This document shows, piece by piece, positions 26,790 through 36,363 of a DNA stretch of 64,000 bases. Position numbers and translations under genes: made by a program. The notes under the pieces were generated by a model, which did not search any database, was not told the origin of the DNA, and was given only the letters and a program-made list of their open reading frames with translations. Each line of letters starts with the position of its first letter. The stretch's first letter is position 1. This stretch comes from CAYZQH01 sp050300015 (GTDB taxonomy: Bacteria > Pseudomonadota > Gammaproteobacteria > Pseudomonadales > Cellvibrionaceae): assembly GCA_050300015.1 (NCBI GenBank), contig JBNKWZ010000028.1, forward strand, positions 62,001-126,000. The letters run 5' to 3'.

Positions 26790-27644
26790 ATGAAAGCGCC
26801 ACAACGCCTGCAGCCACTAATAGAAGACGGCTTAATCGACGAAGTCTTACATCCGCTGATGAGCGGCAAAGAAGCAGACATTTTTGTGGTGCGCTGCGGC
26901 GAGCACATTCGTTGCGCCAAAGTTTACAAAGCCGTACACAATAGGAGTTTTAAGAAAGCCGCGGAGTATCAAGAAGGCCGCAAGGTTCGCAACAGCCGGC
27001 GTGCACGAGCCATGGGCAAGGGCTCTCGCTTTGGCCGCCAACAGATGGAGGACACCTGGCAACAGGCCGAATACGACACGCTCTTAAAACTGGCTCGAGC
27101 AGGGGTACGCGTGCCGGAGCCCTACGGTTGCTTCGACGGTGTGTTGTTAATGGAACTGGTCACCAGTGGCGACGGCGACGTAGCCCCGCGACTCAATGAC
27201 GTGTTACTGAGTGAGCAACAAGCCCTTGAGGACCACGCCATTGTGATCCAGTATGTGGTGCGTATGCTGTGCGAAGGTATCGTCCATGGGGACTTATCTG
27301 AATTTAACATTTTGGTGGACGATTATGGCCCTGTGATTATCGACTTACCTCAAGCAGTGAATGCCGCAGCCAACAACAACGCCCAAAAAATGCTAACCCG
27401 AGACATCAACAAAGTAAGAAGCTACTACGCGCAATACGCGCCAGCGGTTGCCAACACGGCATACGCTAAGGAGATCTGGGCCCTATACGAAGATGGCGAA
27501 TTGACCACGGATACCCCGCTAACAGGCACTTTCGCAGAGCCCACTACGGCCGCCGACGTGGATACCGTAATGGATGAAATTCGCGCAGTGCTAGAAGAAC
27601 AAGAGGCCTTAAAAAGACGGAAAGAACAAGAACAGGATGACTAA
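26790..27644 (+). CDS. RIO-type serine protein kinase
   Basis: A 284-residue atypical kinase of the RIO family. The RIO nucleotide loop appears as MSGKEAD (24-30), the ATP lysine is in CAKVYK (Lys44), the catalytic loop HGDLSEFN has Asp168, and the metal-binding segment IDLPQ has Asp185 in place of DFG. A basic segment follows the N-lobe (residues 60-85) and the tail is an acidic/basic helix. Archaeal and eukaryotic RIO kinases act in ribosome maturation; bacterial members are poorly characterised. All catalytic residues are present. Confidence 0.9.
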   Translation: MKAPQRLQPLIEDGLIDEVLHPLMSGKEADIFVVRCGEHIRCAKVYKAVHNRSFKKAAEYQEGRKVRNSRRARAMGKGSRFGRQQMEDTWQQAEYDTLLKLARAGVRVPEPYGCFDGVLLMELVTSGDGDVAPRLNDVLLSEQQALEDHAIVIQYVVRMLCEGIVHGDLSEFNILVDDYGPVIIDLPQAVNAAANNNAQKMLTRDINKVRSYYAQYAPAVANTAYAKEIWALYEDGELTTDTPLTGTFAEPTTAADVDTVMDEIRAVLEEQEALKRRKEQEQDD

Positions 27645-28106
27645 CCAAGGCCGTGAAGCGCACAGACATAAAACGCCTCTGATCTTGCCCCCCTTGCCCA
27701 AACCCATACGCTAGGGCACCTCTTGACACCATCCGGCCCACCTCGCACCCCCTTTCGTACAAACCACACTCACACCCAAAACGGCCCGCCATCAAAGCGC
27801 AATCATTGTAATCCGTGGGACAAAGGTTGGCAGCGCCGAAACAATTTTCGAAATTAGAAACGCCTAACCCCAAAGGCTAAGTCCGCCGATCGGCTTAAGC
27901 TTGAAATCACTTTGATTTGAAAACCGTTTGACCCTGCCGACACTCTGGGTTCGCATTAACGTCAGCATGAATAAACATGAACCACGGCGGCCCCCAAAAC
28001 ACTGCTGCCCCACAATTGATCATTTTTGCTCAGTACTTTGCCAATATTCCACCTTTGCTGGCCGATTTTTCTCGCTGTAATTGAGAAAACACTCAGAGGC
28101 TTTGCA
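27645..28106. other. Gap after the RIO kinase gene
   Basis: This 462-base gap contains no convincing gene, hairpin terminator or RNA. Its final bases hold the AGAGG ribosome site for the following small protein gene. Confidence 0.4.
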
Positions 28107-28448
28107 ATGAAACAACTACTCTATTCACTCAACCAACGCCCTCACCCTTTCGATCCCGCACAATGGCCTCGATCAGTGGCCGCCGTCTTTGGCATTTTAA
28201 GCTTGCTTTGGGTCGGCGTGGGCGTGAGTTGGATTTGGACACCTACCACGCAAGCGCCCTCCTCGATAATCACGGGCCTTGTCATCGAGGACTTTGAGCG
28301 CCCCACCTCCGAGACATTAAACCCAAGCACACCAAAACCCGGAGCATCGTCATGGCACCAAAGACAAAGCGCCCCGAACAACACGCAGCCTCAAAAGTGG
28401 CGCCCAACGTCCCCCAAGCCATTGAACACTCAAAACATCAGCTTTTAG
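28107..28448 (+). CDS. Small single-span membrane protein, unknown
   Basis: A 113-residue protein starting at ATG 28107 with AGAGG seven bases upstream. A short N-terminal segment (MKQLLYSLNQRPHPFDPAQW) is followed by one hydrophobic helix at about residues 24-45 and a Pro/Thr/Ser-rich tail likely to be periplasmic. No family is recognised. It lies just upstream of rpsT, where many gammaproteobacteria carry murJ instead. Confidence 0.5.
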   Translation: MKQLLYSLNQRPHPFDPAQWPRSVAAVFGILSLLWVGVGVSWIWTPTTQAPSSIITGLVIEDFERPTSETLNPSTPKPGASSWHQRQSAPNNTQPQKWRPTSPKPLNTQNISF

Positions 28449-28498
28449 GCCACACAAGATAAACGCGAGATAAGATAGACACTAAAGCTGGAAGCCCC

Positions 28499-28526
28499 TT
28501 GACACAGGGCGCCAAACACGGATAAT
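28499..28526 (+). promoter_or_regulatory. Sigma70 promoter of rpsT
   Basis: TTGACA at 28499-28504, a 16-base spacer and GATAAT at 28521-28526, 81 bases before the rpsT start codon. Confidence 0.7.
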
Positions 28527-28606
28527 ACCGCGTCCCTAAAACGCCCGCCCAACGCAAGTTTGTGGGGTTTTAAACCGAATTTACTGATTTTGTAGGAGCA
28601 CTCACG

Positions 28607-28873
28607 GTGGCCAATACACCTCAAGCAAAAAAACGCGCTCGTCAGAACGACAAGGCACGCGCTCACAATGCCGGCTTGCGCTCTATGGCGCGCACATACA
28701 TCAAGAACGTGGTTAAAGCCATTGATTCTGGCGACGCTACCGCTGCCAAAGCCGCATACGATGCCGCGGTACCGGTGATTGACCGCATTGCAGACAAAGG
28801 CATTTTTCACAAGAATAAGGCTGCCCGACACAAGAGCCGCTTAAACGCTCAAGTCAAAGCCCTAAGCGCTTAG
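28607..28873 (+). CDS. rpsT: 30S ribosomal protein S20
   Basis: An 88-residue, Lys/Arg/Ala-rich helical protein that binds 16S rRNA. It begins MANTPQAKKRARQNDKAR and ends in KSRLNAQVKALSA, as in the family. The start is GTG with TAGGAG upstream; a weak start codon fits the known translational autocontrol of S20. A single-gene unit with its own promoter and terminator. Confidence 0.98.
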   Translation: MANTPQAKKRARQNDKARAHNAGLRSMARTYIKNVVKAIDSGDATAAKAAYDAAVPVIDRIADKGIFHKNKAARHKSRLNAQVKALSA

Positions 28874-28892
28874 TTTCTGCGTTTGCTCTTAC

Positions 28893-28923
28893 CAAAAAGC
28901 CGGCAATTGCCGGCTTTTTGTGT
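28893..28923 (+). terminator. Intrinsic terminator of rpsT
   Basis: A perfect 12-base-pair stem (CAAAAAGCCGGC / GCCGGCTTTTTG) with an AATT loop, 19 bases after the rpsT stop. Being A-rich on one side and T-rich on the other it may work in both directions. Confidence 0.92.
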
Positions 28924-29036
28924 TGTTTAAACTCTACTCAAAGCGTGGCACCCTGGTACCCGATCTTTCGGCACGCTCTTGTCTTGATCAGCGCTCTCTT
29001 GATAGACACACCCTTAAAGAGCAACCTTAAAACGCC

Positions 29037-30089
29037 CTATAACAACAACTTCAACTGATCAATCAATCGCTGTGTTTGAGGCACCGTACCCACGGTCATT
29101 CGTAGCCCCATTACACCCTCCAAATCCGCCTTAGGACGCACCAGTATATCGGCTTGCTCTAGACCCGCAGCGATGGCTTCTGCGTTCTTTGGAAAAGCCC
29201 AAACAAAATTGGCCCCGCTTGGCCAGGTTTGGATACCCCGCTGCCCTAAAAATTGCTCAAGCATCGGTTTGGCCTCATCCATCACCTCGCGTACATAGGC
29301 CTGAATGTCCTCGGGGTGGTCGAGTGCCGCGCGAGCAGCCACCACCGCCAGCTGATTGATATCGTAGGGCCCACGCACATTGAGCAATGCCGCGATGTTG
29401 TCGGCTTTTGATATCACATAACCAAACCGTAAAGAGGGAATACCCCAGGTTTTGGAAAAGGTTCGCGTAATCACCAAGTTCGGCAACACCTCCACCAAGT
29501 CACTGACCGTTTCGCCAAAATACTCGTAATAGCATTCATCCACCAAAATGGCCGCCTGCGGTGAACGCTTGGCGATGGCAACAATGTCCTCGCGTGCCAC
29601 CACGGTGCCGCTGGGGTTATTGGGATTGGCAATGCAAATCACCTTGGTTTTTTCGGTGATGGCATCCAGCACGGCTTGCGTGGGAAACCCGCCATCGCGG
29701 GTATAGCTCGGCTGAAGTATTTTGAGGTTTTCAACCTTCGCACATTGGGTATACATGGGAAAGCCTGGCGCAGGAATAATGGCCTCATCCTGCTCGCGGC
29801 AAGCGGCACGAATGATCAAGTCAATACCTTGGTCCGAGCCATTGGTAATCATGATTTGCTCTGCGGGCACGCCACAATACTCGCCCAAGCGCTCGGCAAT
29901 ATCCCCGTAATAGGGGTACATTTGCATACGACCACTGCCAATGTAGTCCACCAGAGCCCGTTGAATCACTTCAGTGATGGGCAAGGTGCGCTCGTTAAAA
30001 TCCAGCAACAAGTGCCGAGTGGCGTCACGCCCATCCAGAGGGGGCTTATAGGCCCCCATGGCCTCAATATGCGATTTAAATATGGACAT
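29037..30089 (-). CDS. hisC: Histidinol-phosphate aminotransferase
   Basis: A 350-residue PLP-dependent fold-type I aminotransferase that makes L-histidinol phosphate from imidazole-acetol phosphate and glutamate. Visible motifs are NGSDQGIDLI near residue 83, the NPNNPSGT substrate/PLP loop, and Lys213 in TFSKTWGIPSLRFGY. It starts 7 bases after proB, the last gene of the rplU-rpmA-obgE-proB-hisC run. Aromatic aminotransferases of the same family are the main alternative. Confidence 0.85.
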   Translation of the reverse strand: MSIFKSHIEAMGAYKPPLDGRDATRHLLLDFNERTLPITEVIQRALVDYIGSGRMQMYPYYGDIAERLGEYCGVPAEQIMITNGSDQGIDLIIRAACREQDEAIIPAPGFPMYTQCAKVENLKILQPSYTRDGGFPTQAVLDAITEKTKVICIANPNNPSGTVVAREDIVAIAKRSPQAAILVDECYYEYFGETVSDLVEVLPNLVITRTFSKTWGIPSLRFGYVISKADNIAALLNVRGPYDINQLAVVAARAALDHPEDIQAYVREVMDEAKPMLEQFLGQRGIQTWPSGANFVWAFPKNAEAIAAGLEQADILVRPKADLEGVMGLRMTVGTVPQTQRLIDQLKLLL

Positions 30090-30096
30090 AACGCCT

Positions 30097-31221
30097 CTAT
30101 AAAATAACCAAATTATCTCGATGAATCAGTTCATCATCGTCTTTGTAACCCAGTAACTGCTCCATTTTTCGAGTAGATTGCCCAGCAATAATGCGCGCCT
30201 CATCACTGCCGTAATTCATCAACCCACGACCTATTTCACGGCCATCCAAGGCCTTTAATACCACCATATCGCCGCGCGCAAAGTGGCCACTCACTTCCTT
30301 TACCCCTACCGGAAGAAGGCTAGTGCCTTTTTGGGTAAGCACATAAACAGCGCCATCATCCAACACCAGCGAGCCCTTAGATTGCATCTGCCCCACCAGC
30401 CAACGCTTGCGCGCCGCCATGGGCTCTTCTTCAGCAAACAGCAAGGTGCCGATGGTCTCACCGGCCGCCACACGGGTAATCGCATGCTCTATACGCCCCC
30501 CCACAATCACCGTATGTGCGCCGGACCGCAGCGCCAAACGTGCAGCCTTGACCTTGGTCGTCATTCCACCCCGCCCCAATACGCCACCACCACCAGCCAT
30601 AGCCAGTAACGCATTGTCGCCTGCTGGGGTCTCGTGAATGATTTTGGCTAGGGCATTTTTACGCGGGTCGGCATCGTACATGCCCGCTTGATCGGTGAGG
30701 ATCATCAAGACATCCGCCTCGATCAAGTTGGCCACTAGAGCCGCCAGTGTGTCATTATCACCAAACCGAATCTCATCCGTCACCACAGTATCGTTCTCGT
30801 TCACAATAGGAATGACACTTAAGTCGGTTAAGGTTTTCAGCGTGGAGCGCGCGTTGAGATAGCGTTTACGGTTGGACAGGTCGTCGTGATCGAGCAGAAT
30901 TTGGGCTGTGTGCAACTGATAGGCTTGAAACGATTCTTCATAGGCCTGAATTAAACCCATTTGCCCCACCGCTGCAGCGGCCTGCAACTCGTGAATAGAC
31001 TCTGGACGCTGCTTCCACCCCAACCGCGTCATACCAGCGGCGACGGCACCCGAGGAGACCAACACCACTTCGTGCCCACGTTTCACCAAATCAGCCATTT
31101 GCGCCACCCAAGCAGCAATGGCTTTTTTATCCAACCCTTTGCCATCGTCGGTCAGTAGCGCACTGCCGATTTTAATTACCCATCGGCGAGCATTTTGCAC
31201 CAAATAGCGTTTGTTTTGCAT
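30097..31221 (-). CDS. proB: Glutamate 5-kinase
   Basis: A 374-residue first enzyme of proline synthesis, phosphorylating the gamma-carboxyl of glutamate. The amino-acid-kinase domain (WVIKIGSALLTDDGKGLD; VLVSSGAVAAGM; VNENDTVVTDE) fills residues 1-260 and a PUA domain follows at about 280-365. It lies 12 bases after obgE, a common gammaproteobacterial order. Confidence 0.97.
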   Translation of the reverse strand: MQNKRYLVQNARRWVIKIGSALLTDDGKGLDKKAIAAWVAQMADLVKRGHEVVLVSSGAVAAGMTRLGWKQRPESIHELQAAAAVGQMGLIQAYEESFQAYQLHTAQILLDHDDLSNRKRYLNARSTLKTLTDLSVIPIVNENDTVVTDEIRFGDNDTLAALVANLIEADVLMILTDQAGMYDADPRKNALAKIIHETPAGDNALLAMAGGGGVLGRGGMTTKVKAARLALRSGAHTVIVGGRIEHAITRVAAGETIGTLLFAEEEPMAARKRWLVGQMQSKGSLVLDDGAVYVLTQKGTSLLPVGVKEVSGHFARGDMVVLKALDGREIGRGLMNYGSDEARIIAGQSTRKMEQLLGYKDDDELIHRDNLVIL

Positions 31222-31233
31222 TGACTGGTGACC

Positions 31234-32442
31234 CTATTGAACGGTTTCCACTTCCACATCGTAATCGTCATCATCCCAATCGTCATCATCTTGCGACTTC
31301 TGGTCTTTTTGTGCCTGGCGCTTGGCAATGTGTTTCGCCCGCAAGGTCTCAATGCGTTCGCGTGCCTCTTGCTGCATTTTCGCTTGTGCTGCGTATTCTG
31401 CAGCTAGCGTGTCTTCGTTTTCTTGCTCTGCTTGCCAGATGGCTTCGAGGGCATTTTGCAAATCCTGACAAAGCGCCTCGGTACCTTGGCGCATGGCCGC
31501 AGAGACCACATACACCGGCCCCTGCCAATCCAACGCCGCCACAACCCGAGCTTTTACCGCCTCAAGCTCGTCTTCAAGCAGAAGGTCACTCTTGTTTAAC
31601 ACCAAATAACGCTGACGGCGAGCCAAGGTTGGACTAAAGCGTTCAATTTCATCCACAATGGTCTTCGCGGCCTCGGCTGGGTCAGAGCCATCCAAAGGGC
31701 TGACGTCCACCAAATGCAACAGTATACGACAGCGAGTCAAATGCTTTAAAAAGCGAATACCCAGCCCCGCGCCGTCAGAGGCGCCCTCAATAAGTCCCGG
31801 AATATCTGCCACCACAAAACTGCGATGGGTATTAATTTTGACTACACCAAGGGACGGCACCAGCGTAGTAAAGGGGTAATCGGCCACCTTGGGTTCTGCT
31901 GCAGAAACGGCACGAATAAAGGTGGATTTGCCAGCATTGGGCAAACCCAATGTGCCCACATCGGCCAACACCTTGAGCTCCAATTTAATGTTGAAAGCCT
32001 GCCCTTCACTGCCAGGTGAGGTTTGTCGTGGCGCCCGATTCACACTGGATTTAAACCGCGTATTGCCTAGCCCGTGCCAGCCACCTTGCGCCACCAACAA
32101 TTGCTCTCCGGGTTCGGTCAAATCACCTAAAGTCTCCCCGGTATCCTCATCAATGACTGAGGTACCCACGGGAACCGGCAAAAATAAATCGTCGCCCTTT
32201 TTACCGGTACAGTTGGAGCCGCGTCCCTGTTCACCATTTTCGGCCAGATATTTGCGCGTGTATCGATAGTCCACCAGTGTATTCAAGCCGTCGTCTGCCA
32301 CCAAAAACACAGAGCCGCCATCGCCACCATCGCCGCCATTGGGGCCACCACGCGGAATGAATTTTTCCCGCCGAAAGCTCAGGCAGCCATCACCGCCTTT
32401 GCCCGCTTGTACATAAATGGAAGCTTCATCAACAAATTTCAT
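31234..32442 (-). CDS. obgE: GTPase ObgE/CgtA
   Basis: A 402-residue GTPase of 50S subunit assembly and stress control. The glycine-rich OBG domain (1-158) is followed by the G domain with GLPNAGKST (G1), DIPGLIEG (G3) and NKSD (G4). The C-terminal tail after residue 340 is charged and ends in a run of Asp (DDDDWDDDDYDVEVE). It follows rplU-rpmA as in most bacteria. Confidence 0.98.
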   Translation of the reverse strand: MKFVDEASIYVQAGKGGDGCLSFRREKFIPRGGPNGGDGGDGGSVFLVADDGLNTLVDYRYTRKYLAENGEQGRGSNCTGKKGDDLFLPVPVGTSVIDEDTGETLGDLTEPGEQLLVAQGGWHGLGNTRFKSSVNRAPRQTSPGSEGQAFNIKLELKVLADVGTLGLPNAGKSTFIRAVSAAEPKVADYPFTTLVPSLGVVKINTHRSFVVADIPGLIEGASDGAGLGIRFLKHLTRCRILLHLVDVSPLDGSDPAEAAKTIVDEIERFSPTLARRQRYLVLNKSDLLLEDELEAVKARVVAALDWQGPVYVVSAAMRQGTEALCQDLQNALEAIWQAEQENEDTLAAEYAAQAKMQQEARERIETLRAKHIAKRQAQKDQKSQDDDDWDDDDYDVEVETVQ

Positions 32443-32503
32443 AGTTGCCTCATGGCCATTGCCATTGGTCTTTGATCATACATCAGGCACAAAACGCTGG
32501 GAC

Positions 32504-32535
32504 AAAAAAAGCCCTGCTTTATGGGCAGGGCTTTT
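32504..32535 (-). terminator. Intrinsic terminator between rpmA and obgE
   Basis: On the minus strand AAAAGCCCTGCCC-ATAA-AGCAGGGCTTTTTTT forms a strong stem with a T-run, 20 bases after the rpmA stop. It should partly insulate obgE-proB-hisC from ribosomal protein gene transcription. Confidence 0.88.
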
Positions 32536-32555
32536 CGGGTGGATCCTAAATCGAA

Positions 32556-32813
32556 TTATGCCGTAACGACACTCACTACCTTACGATTGTTAGGGCCTTT
32601 TACCTCAAACTTCACTTCACCTGCCGCTTTTGCGAACAAGGTATGGTCTTTACCCACACCCACATTAGCACCTGCGTGAAACTTAGTGCCTCGTTGACGA
32701 ACCAGGATATTGCCGGCGTTCACTTCTTGCCCACCAAACAATTTTACACCTAGACGTTTACTCTCGGAGTCACGTCCGTTACGGGTACTACCACCAGCTT
32801 TTTTATGAGCCAT
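32556..32813 (-). CDS. rpmA: 50S ribosomal protein L27
   Basis: An 85-residue protein starting MAHKKAGGSTRNGRDSESKR, whose N-terminal tail reaches the peptidyl-transferase centre. It lies 17 bases after rplU in the standard rplU-rpmA pair. Confidence 0.99.
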   Translation of the reverse strand: MAHKKAGGSTRNGRDSESKRLGVKLFGGQEVNAGNILVRQRGTKFHAGANVGVGKDHTLFAKAAGEVKFEVKGPNNRKVVSVVTA

Positions 32814-32830
32814 TCTGCTATCCCCTTAAC

Positions 32831-33142
32831 TTAACCGTTGATGCCGACAATTTTAACCTCGGTATACCATTGACGGTGACCTTGGCGCTTCATGTGGTGC
32901 TTACGACGACGGAATTTAATGATCTTCACCTTATCCGCGCGGCCGTGGCTCACAACTTCGGCTTTTACCACTGCACCTTCAACTACCGGTGCGCCTAACT
33001 TGACATCGTCGCCATTGGTGACCATCAACACTTGATCGAATTCGATGGTTTCGCCTGTGGCGGCGTCAATTTTCTCTAAACGAAGGATTTCACCTTCTAC
33101 TACCCGGTGTTGTTTGCCACCGGACACAATCACTGCGTACAT
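32831..33142 (-). CDS. rplU: 50S ribosomal protein L21
   Basis: A 103-residue 23S-rRNA-binding protein beginning MYAVIVSGGKQHRVVEGE and ending VKIVGING. The start at 33142 is fixed by family alignment; an in-frame extension upstream is not conserved-looking. The promoter is about 145 bases upstream. Confidence 0.98.
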   Translation of the reverse strand: MYAVIVSGGKQHRVVEGEILRLEKIDAATGETIEFDQVLMVTNGDDVKLGAPVVEGAVVKAEVVSHGRADKVKIIKFRRRKHHMKRQGHRQWYTEVKIVGING

Positions 33143-33285
33143 GACCTGCTCCAACTCGTGTGGACGTCGCGAAGTACCCTTCACCGCACAGGGTGTTGAG
33201 ATTTTAGGCCACCCCACCATTGGAGTGCACCTCAGAACTTGCGTCGTGCATCAATTCGACGGACTACCCCATCGAAGGGCCGCGA

Positions 33286-33314
33286 AATATACAGCACTGC
33301 CTCGATATTCGCAA
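33286..33314 (-). promoter_or_regulatory. Sigma70 promoter of rplU
   Basis: Minus strand TTGCGA (33314-33309), a 17-base spacer and TATATT (33291-33286). The resulting 5' leader of about 135 bases leaves room for feedback control. Confidence 0.65.
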
Positions 33315-33432
33315 TAGTGAAACAACGCATAAGCCCACATTACACACCAGAATCCGACAACGGGTATCCGAAACTTGGTCAAGCGAGCAAACAGCCCACT
33401 GAATCCCCCTTTGGCGGGGTTTGAATGGCTTC

Positions 33433-35058
33433 TTAAATGTTGAACCGACCGACAATCTGCGCCAAATCCCGCGAAGTCTGCTCCAAAGACTGGGTGACAT
33501 TTCGGGCTCTTCCAGCACTGCCTTTGGCGCTATCGGCGAGCTCCGACATATTCACCACATTACGACTGATCTCTTCTGCGGCAACACTTTGCTCTTCGCT
33601 CGCTGCGGCAATTTGGTTGTTCATATCCCGAATTTGCCCCACCGACTCGGAAATGGCCTTGATAGAGTCACCCGCCTGCTCAGCCAAACGCACGGTTTGT
33701 TCGGTCTTCTGACTACCGGACTGGATAGCCACAGTGGCCGCAGCGGCGCCATTTTGCACGGTTTCGATAATATGTTGAATCTCTTCTGTGGACTCCTGGG
33801 TTCGTTGTGCAAGCGCACGAACTTCATCGGCCACCACCGCGAACCCCCGGCCCTGCTCTCCGGCACGCGCCGCTTCAATAGCCGCGTTGAGCGCCAGCAA
33901 ATTGGTTTGTTCAGCAATACCCTTGATCACATCCAATACCGCACCCACACTGGTGGTATCACTTTCGAGCTTATGAATATCACGGGCAATAGAGGAAACC
34001 TCGGTGGCCACATCGGCAATGGCCGCTAAAGTGCTGTTCATCACCGCGAGCCCCTCTTGCGCACTGGCATCGGCCGATTGAGTGGCTTCTGCAGCACTCG
34101 CAGCGTTGCTTGCCACTTCAGAGACGGTATGAGCCATTTCAGCAATGGACATCGCCACCTGTCCAGAAAAACCGCCCACGTCATTGGTGGCCTGAGTAAT
34201 TTGGTCCGATGAGGTATTGAGCTCATCGGTGGCGCCTTGCAAAGCCTCTACTGTGGTGCGCATGCCCAAAATCATGCTCCCCAGGTCTTCTCTCATCTTG
34301 TCGAGATCACGACTGAGCGCACCCAACTCATCGTTGCGGTAAGTAGGTAACGCCCCAGAAAAGTTACCACCTGCAATCGCCTGGATGTGTTGAGCCATTT
34401 CAGCCAAAGGCGCGATAAACTGTTTACGCAGCGACCACACCAAGGCCACGCATATGAGTAATGCCACCAAAACCAACTCCGCAACCGCCATTGTCATAGT
34501 GGAGCGGGCCGCACGTAAAAGTGCTTCGGACTTTTCAAGCTCTTTACTCGCGATAATCTCTGAAAGTGTGCTCATGGCTTGGCTCGGTGGGCGGTCTATG
34601 CCTTGAACCGCTTTATCACCCACCCTTGGGTCAAACCCCGAGGATTCAAATGCGCGTTTACCGCGCCGATAGGCCTCCAATAGGCTCGCGTGCTCGCGCT
34701 GAAAGTCACTCAATTTCGATTGAATGTCGCGATCTTCCGCTCGCTTGGCCAACGCCTTAGACCGCGTTTGAATATCCTCGTGTAAAGCCTCAAATCGACC
34801 CCAGTATTTGCTTAGGTTGGCGGTGTCGTGCCCGCGCAAAAGCACATTTTTCCACTCTTGTACCTGCCGCTTAAAATCAATATTTAAGGTATCGACCTCA
34901 CCCTTTACGGTGAGAATCTCTGAGTTGAGCGCACGATAGCCATCTGCCAGCGTGTGCAAACTGACGACGGCATAGATGGACACAGCCATTAAAACGCTAA
35001 GACCTGCCAATACTGTGGCCAGCACCTTTCCCTGTAAAGAATGTAAAAAACGCCCCAT
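33433..35058 (-). CDS. Methyl-accepting chemotaxis protein
   Basis: A 541-residue transmembrane chemoreceptor. Helix 1 (about 12-33) is followed by a four-helix-bundle-type periplasmic domain, helix 2 (about 193-213), a HAMP domain and the signalling hairpin. The tip motif reads EQTNLLALNAAIEAARAGEQ followed by GRGFAVVADEVRALA. No C-terminal CheR-binding pentapeptide is present. The ligand is unknown. It sits between rplU and ispB, genes that are often directly adjacent and divergent. Confidence 0.95.
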   Translation of the reverse strand: MGRFLHSLQGKVLATVLAGLSVLMAVSIYAVVSLHTLADGYRALNSEILTVKGEVDTLNIDFKRQVQEWKNVLLRGHDTANLSKYWGRFEALHEDIQTRSKALAKRAEDRDIQSKLSDFQREHASLLEAYRRGKRAFESSGFDPRVGDKAVQGIDRPPSQAMSTLSEIIASKELEKSEALLRAARSTMTMAVAELVLVALLICVALVWSLRKQFIAPLAEMAQHIQAIAGGNFSGALPTYRNDELGALSRDLDKMREDLGSMILGMRTTVEALQGATDELNTSSDQITQATNDVGGFSGQVAMSIAEMAHTVSEVASNAASAAEATQSADASAQEGLAVMNSTLAAIADVATEVSSIARDIHKLESDTTSVGAVLDVIKGIAEQTNLLALNAAIEAARAGEQGRGFAVVADEVRALAQRTQESTEEIQHIIETVQNGAAAATVAIQSGSQKTEQTVRLAEQAGDSIKAISESVGQIRDMNNQIAAASEEQSVAAEEISRNVVNMSELADSAKGSAGRARNVTQSLEQTSRDLAQIVGRFNI

Positions 35059-35379
35059 AGACCCTCCAATACAGCGGGCAAACTCTTGTAGCGAGCACCC
35101 ACATCAAAGGGGGCCGCACCCAACATCACTGTTATTGAGTGTAGCCAATATTAACCAGGGAACAGTCAACGGCTGGAAATATTCCCCGTGCCGCTATTAC
35201 CGTCACTAAGGCCCAACCCGCTCCCCAAAAGAGTGCAAAATAGGCACTATTTTTGTGTGATAATTAACCCGCACCCACAACGCAGGCGTTAATCCATGGA
35301 AAACCACCACCCTTGCCTTGACAGGCTTGAAGTGGGCCCATAGCATCCTACGCCGTTCCTGAACCGAAAGAATAAACTC
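35059..35379. other. Gap between the chemoreceptor and ispB
   Basis: This divergent 321-base region holds the ispB promoter given separately. No further gene is seen. Confidence 0.4.
35318..35346 (+). promoter_or_regulatory. Sigma70 promoter of ispB
   Basis: A consensus -35 TTGACA at 35318-35323, 17-base spacer, and TAGCAT at 35341-35346, 34 bases before the ispB start. Confidence 0.65.
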
Positions 35380-36342
35380 ATGCTCCCATTTCACGAAGTT
35401 GTCGCCGAAGATTTCAGCCACGTTAACGAACACATCGTGCAGCAACTTCACTCAGAGGTGGGGCTGGTGGAAAACATTGGCCATTACATCGTAGAGGCTG
35501 GCGGCAAACGTCTGCGCCCGCTGCTGGTATTGCTTGGCGCCAATGCCTTGGGTCATCAGGGCCAGAGTCACATCGGTTTGGCGGCCATTATCGAATTTAT
35601 CCACACCGCCACGCTGCTGCACGATGATGTGGTGGATATCTCATCCCTGAGACGCGGCCGCGCCACTGCGAATGCCAAGTGGGGCAATGCGCCCAGCGTT
35701 TTGGTGGGCGATTTTCTGTATTCAAGGGCCTTCCAAATGCTGGTATCCCTTGGCAACATGGAAATTATGCGCCTGCTGTCGGACACCACCAATCTCATAT
35801 CTGAAGGTGAGGTTCAGCAACTGGTGAACGCCAAAAACCCCAAGGTGACTGAGGACAATTACTTTACGGTGATTTATAAAAAGACCGCCGCTCTGTTTGA
35901 AACGGCAAGTGAAGCGGCAGCTGTCTTGGCCTGCGCCACGGCAAAAGAACGCCAAGCGCTAAAACACTATGGGCGCCACCTCGGTATCGCTTTTCAACTG
36001 GTGGATGACGCGCTCGACTACAGCGGAGACACCGAAGCACTGGGTAAAAATGTGGGGGACGACCTTGCAGAAGGCAAACCCACACTGCCCTTAATACACG
36101 CCATGCAACACGCGCCCGCCGATGACGTGGCCACTATACAAAAAGCCCTCACCGAGGGGCGCACCAACGAACTCACACGAATAGTGAACATTGTTCGTCA
36201 CACAGGCAGCCTAGAATATACGGCCGAATGCGCCCAATCTCATAGCGCCAAAGCACAACAACAACTCGCGGTGTTGCCAGAGTCACCCTTTCGTCAGGCC
36301 ATGGCAGAGCTGGCTGATTTCGCCATCACACGCAACCACTAA
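35380..36342 (+). CDS. ispB: Octaprenyl diphosphate synthase
   Basis: A 320-residue trans-prenyltransferase that builds the ubiquinone side chain. The first aspartate-rich motif is LLHDDVVD, the second is QLVDDALDY, and GGKRLRPLLVLLGA precedes them. Product length (C40) is inferred from overall similarity. It is followed 21 bases later by pgi. Confidence 0.93.
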   Translation: MLPFHEVVAEDFSHVNEHIVQQLHSEVGLVENIGHYIVEAGGKRLRPLLVLLGANALGHQGQSHIGLAAIIEFIHTATLLHDDVVDISSLRRGRATANAKWGNAPSVLVGDFLYSRAFQMLVSLGNMEIMRLLSDTTNLISEGEVQQLVNAKNPKVTEDNYFTVIYKKTAALFETASEAAAVLACATAKERQALKHYGRHLGIAFQLVDDALDYSGDTEALGKNVGDDLAEGKPTLPLIHAMQHAPADDVATIQKALTEGRTNELTRIVNIVRHTGSLEYTAECAQSHSAKAQQQLAVLPESPFRQAMAELADFAITRNH

Positions 36343-36363
36343 ACCCTCCTTGAGGAGTATTCA

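Noticed and set aside
27544..27873. Minus-strand 109-codon frame across the end of the RIO kinase gene
   Set aside because: It overlaps a confident gene in antisense, is Cys/Arg/Gly-rich without recognisable domains, and looks like a shadow frame.
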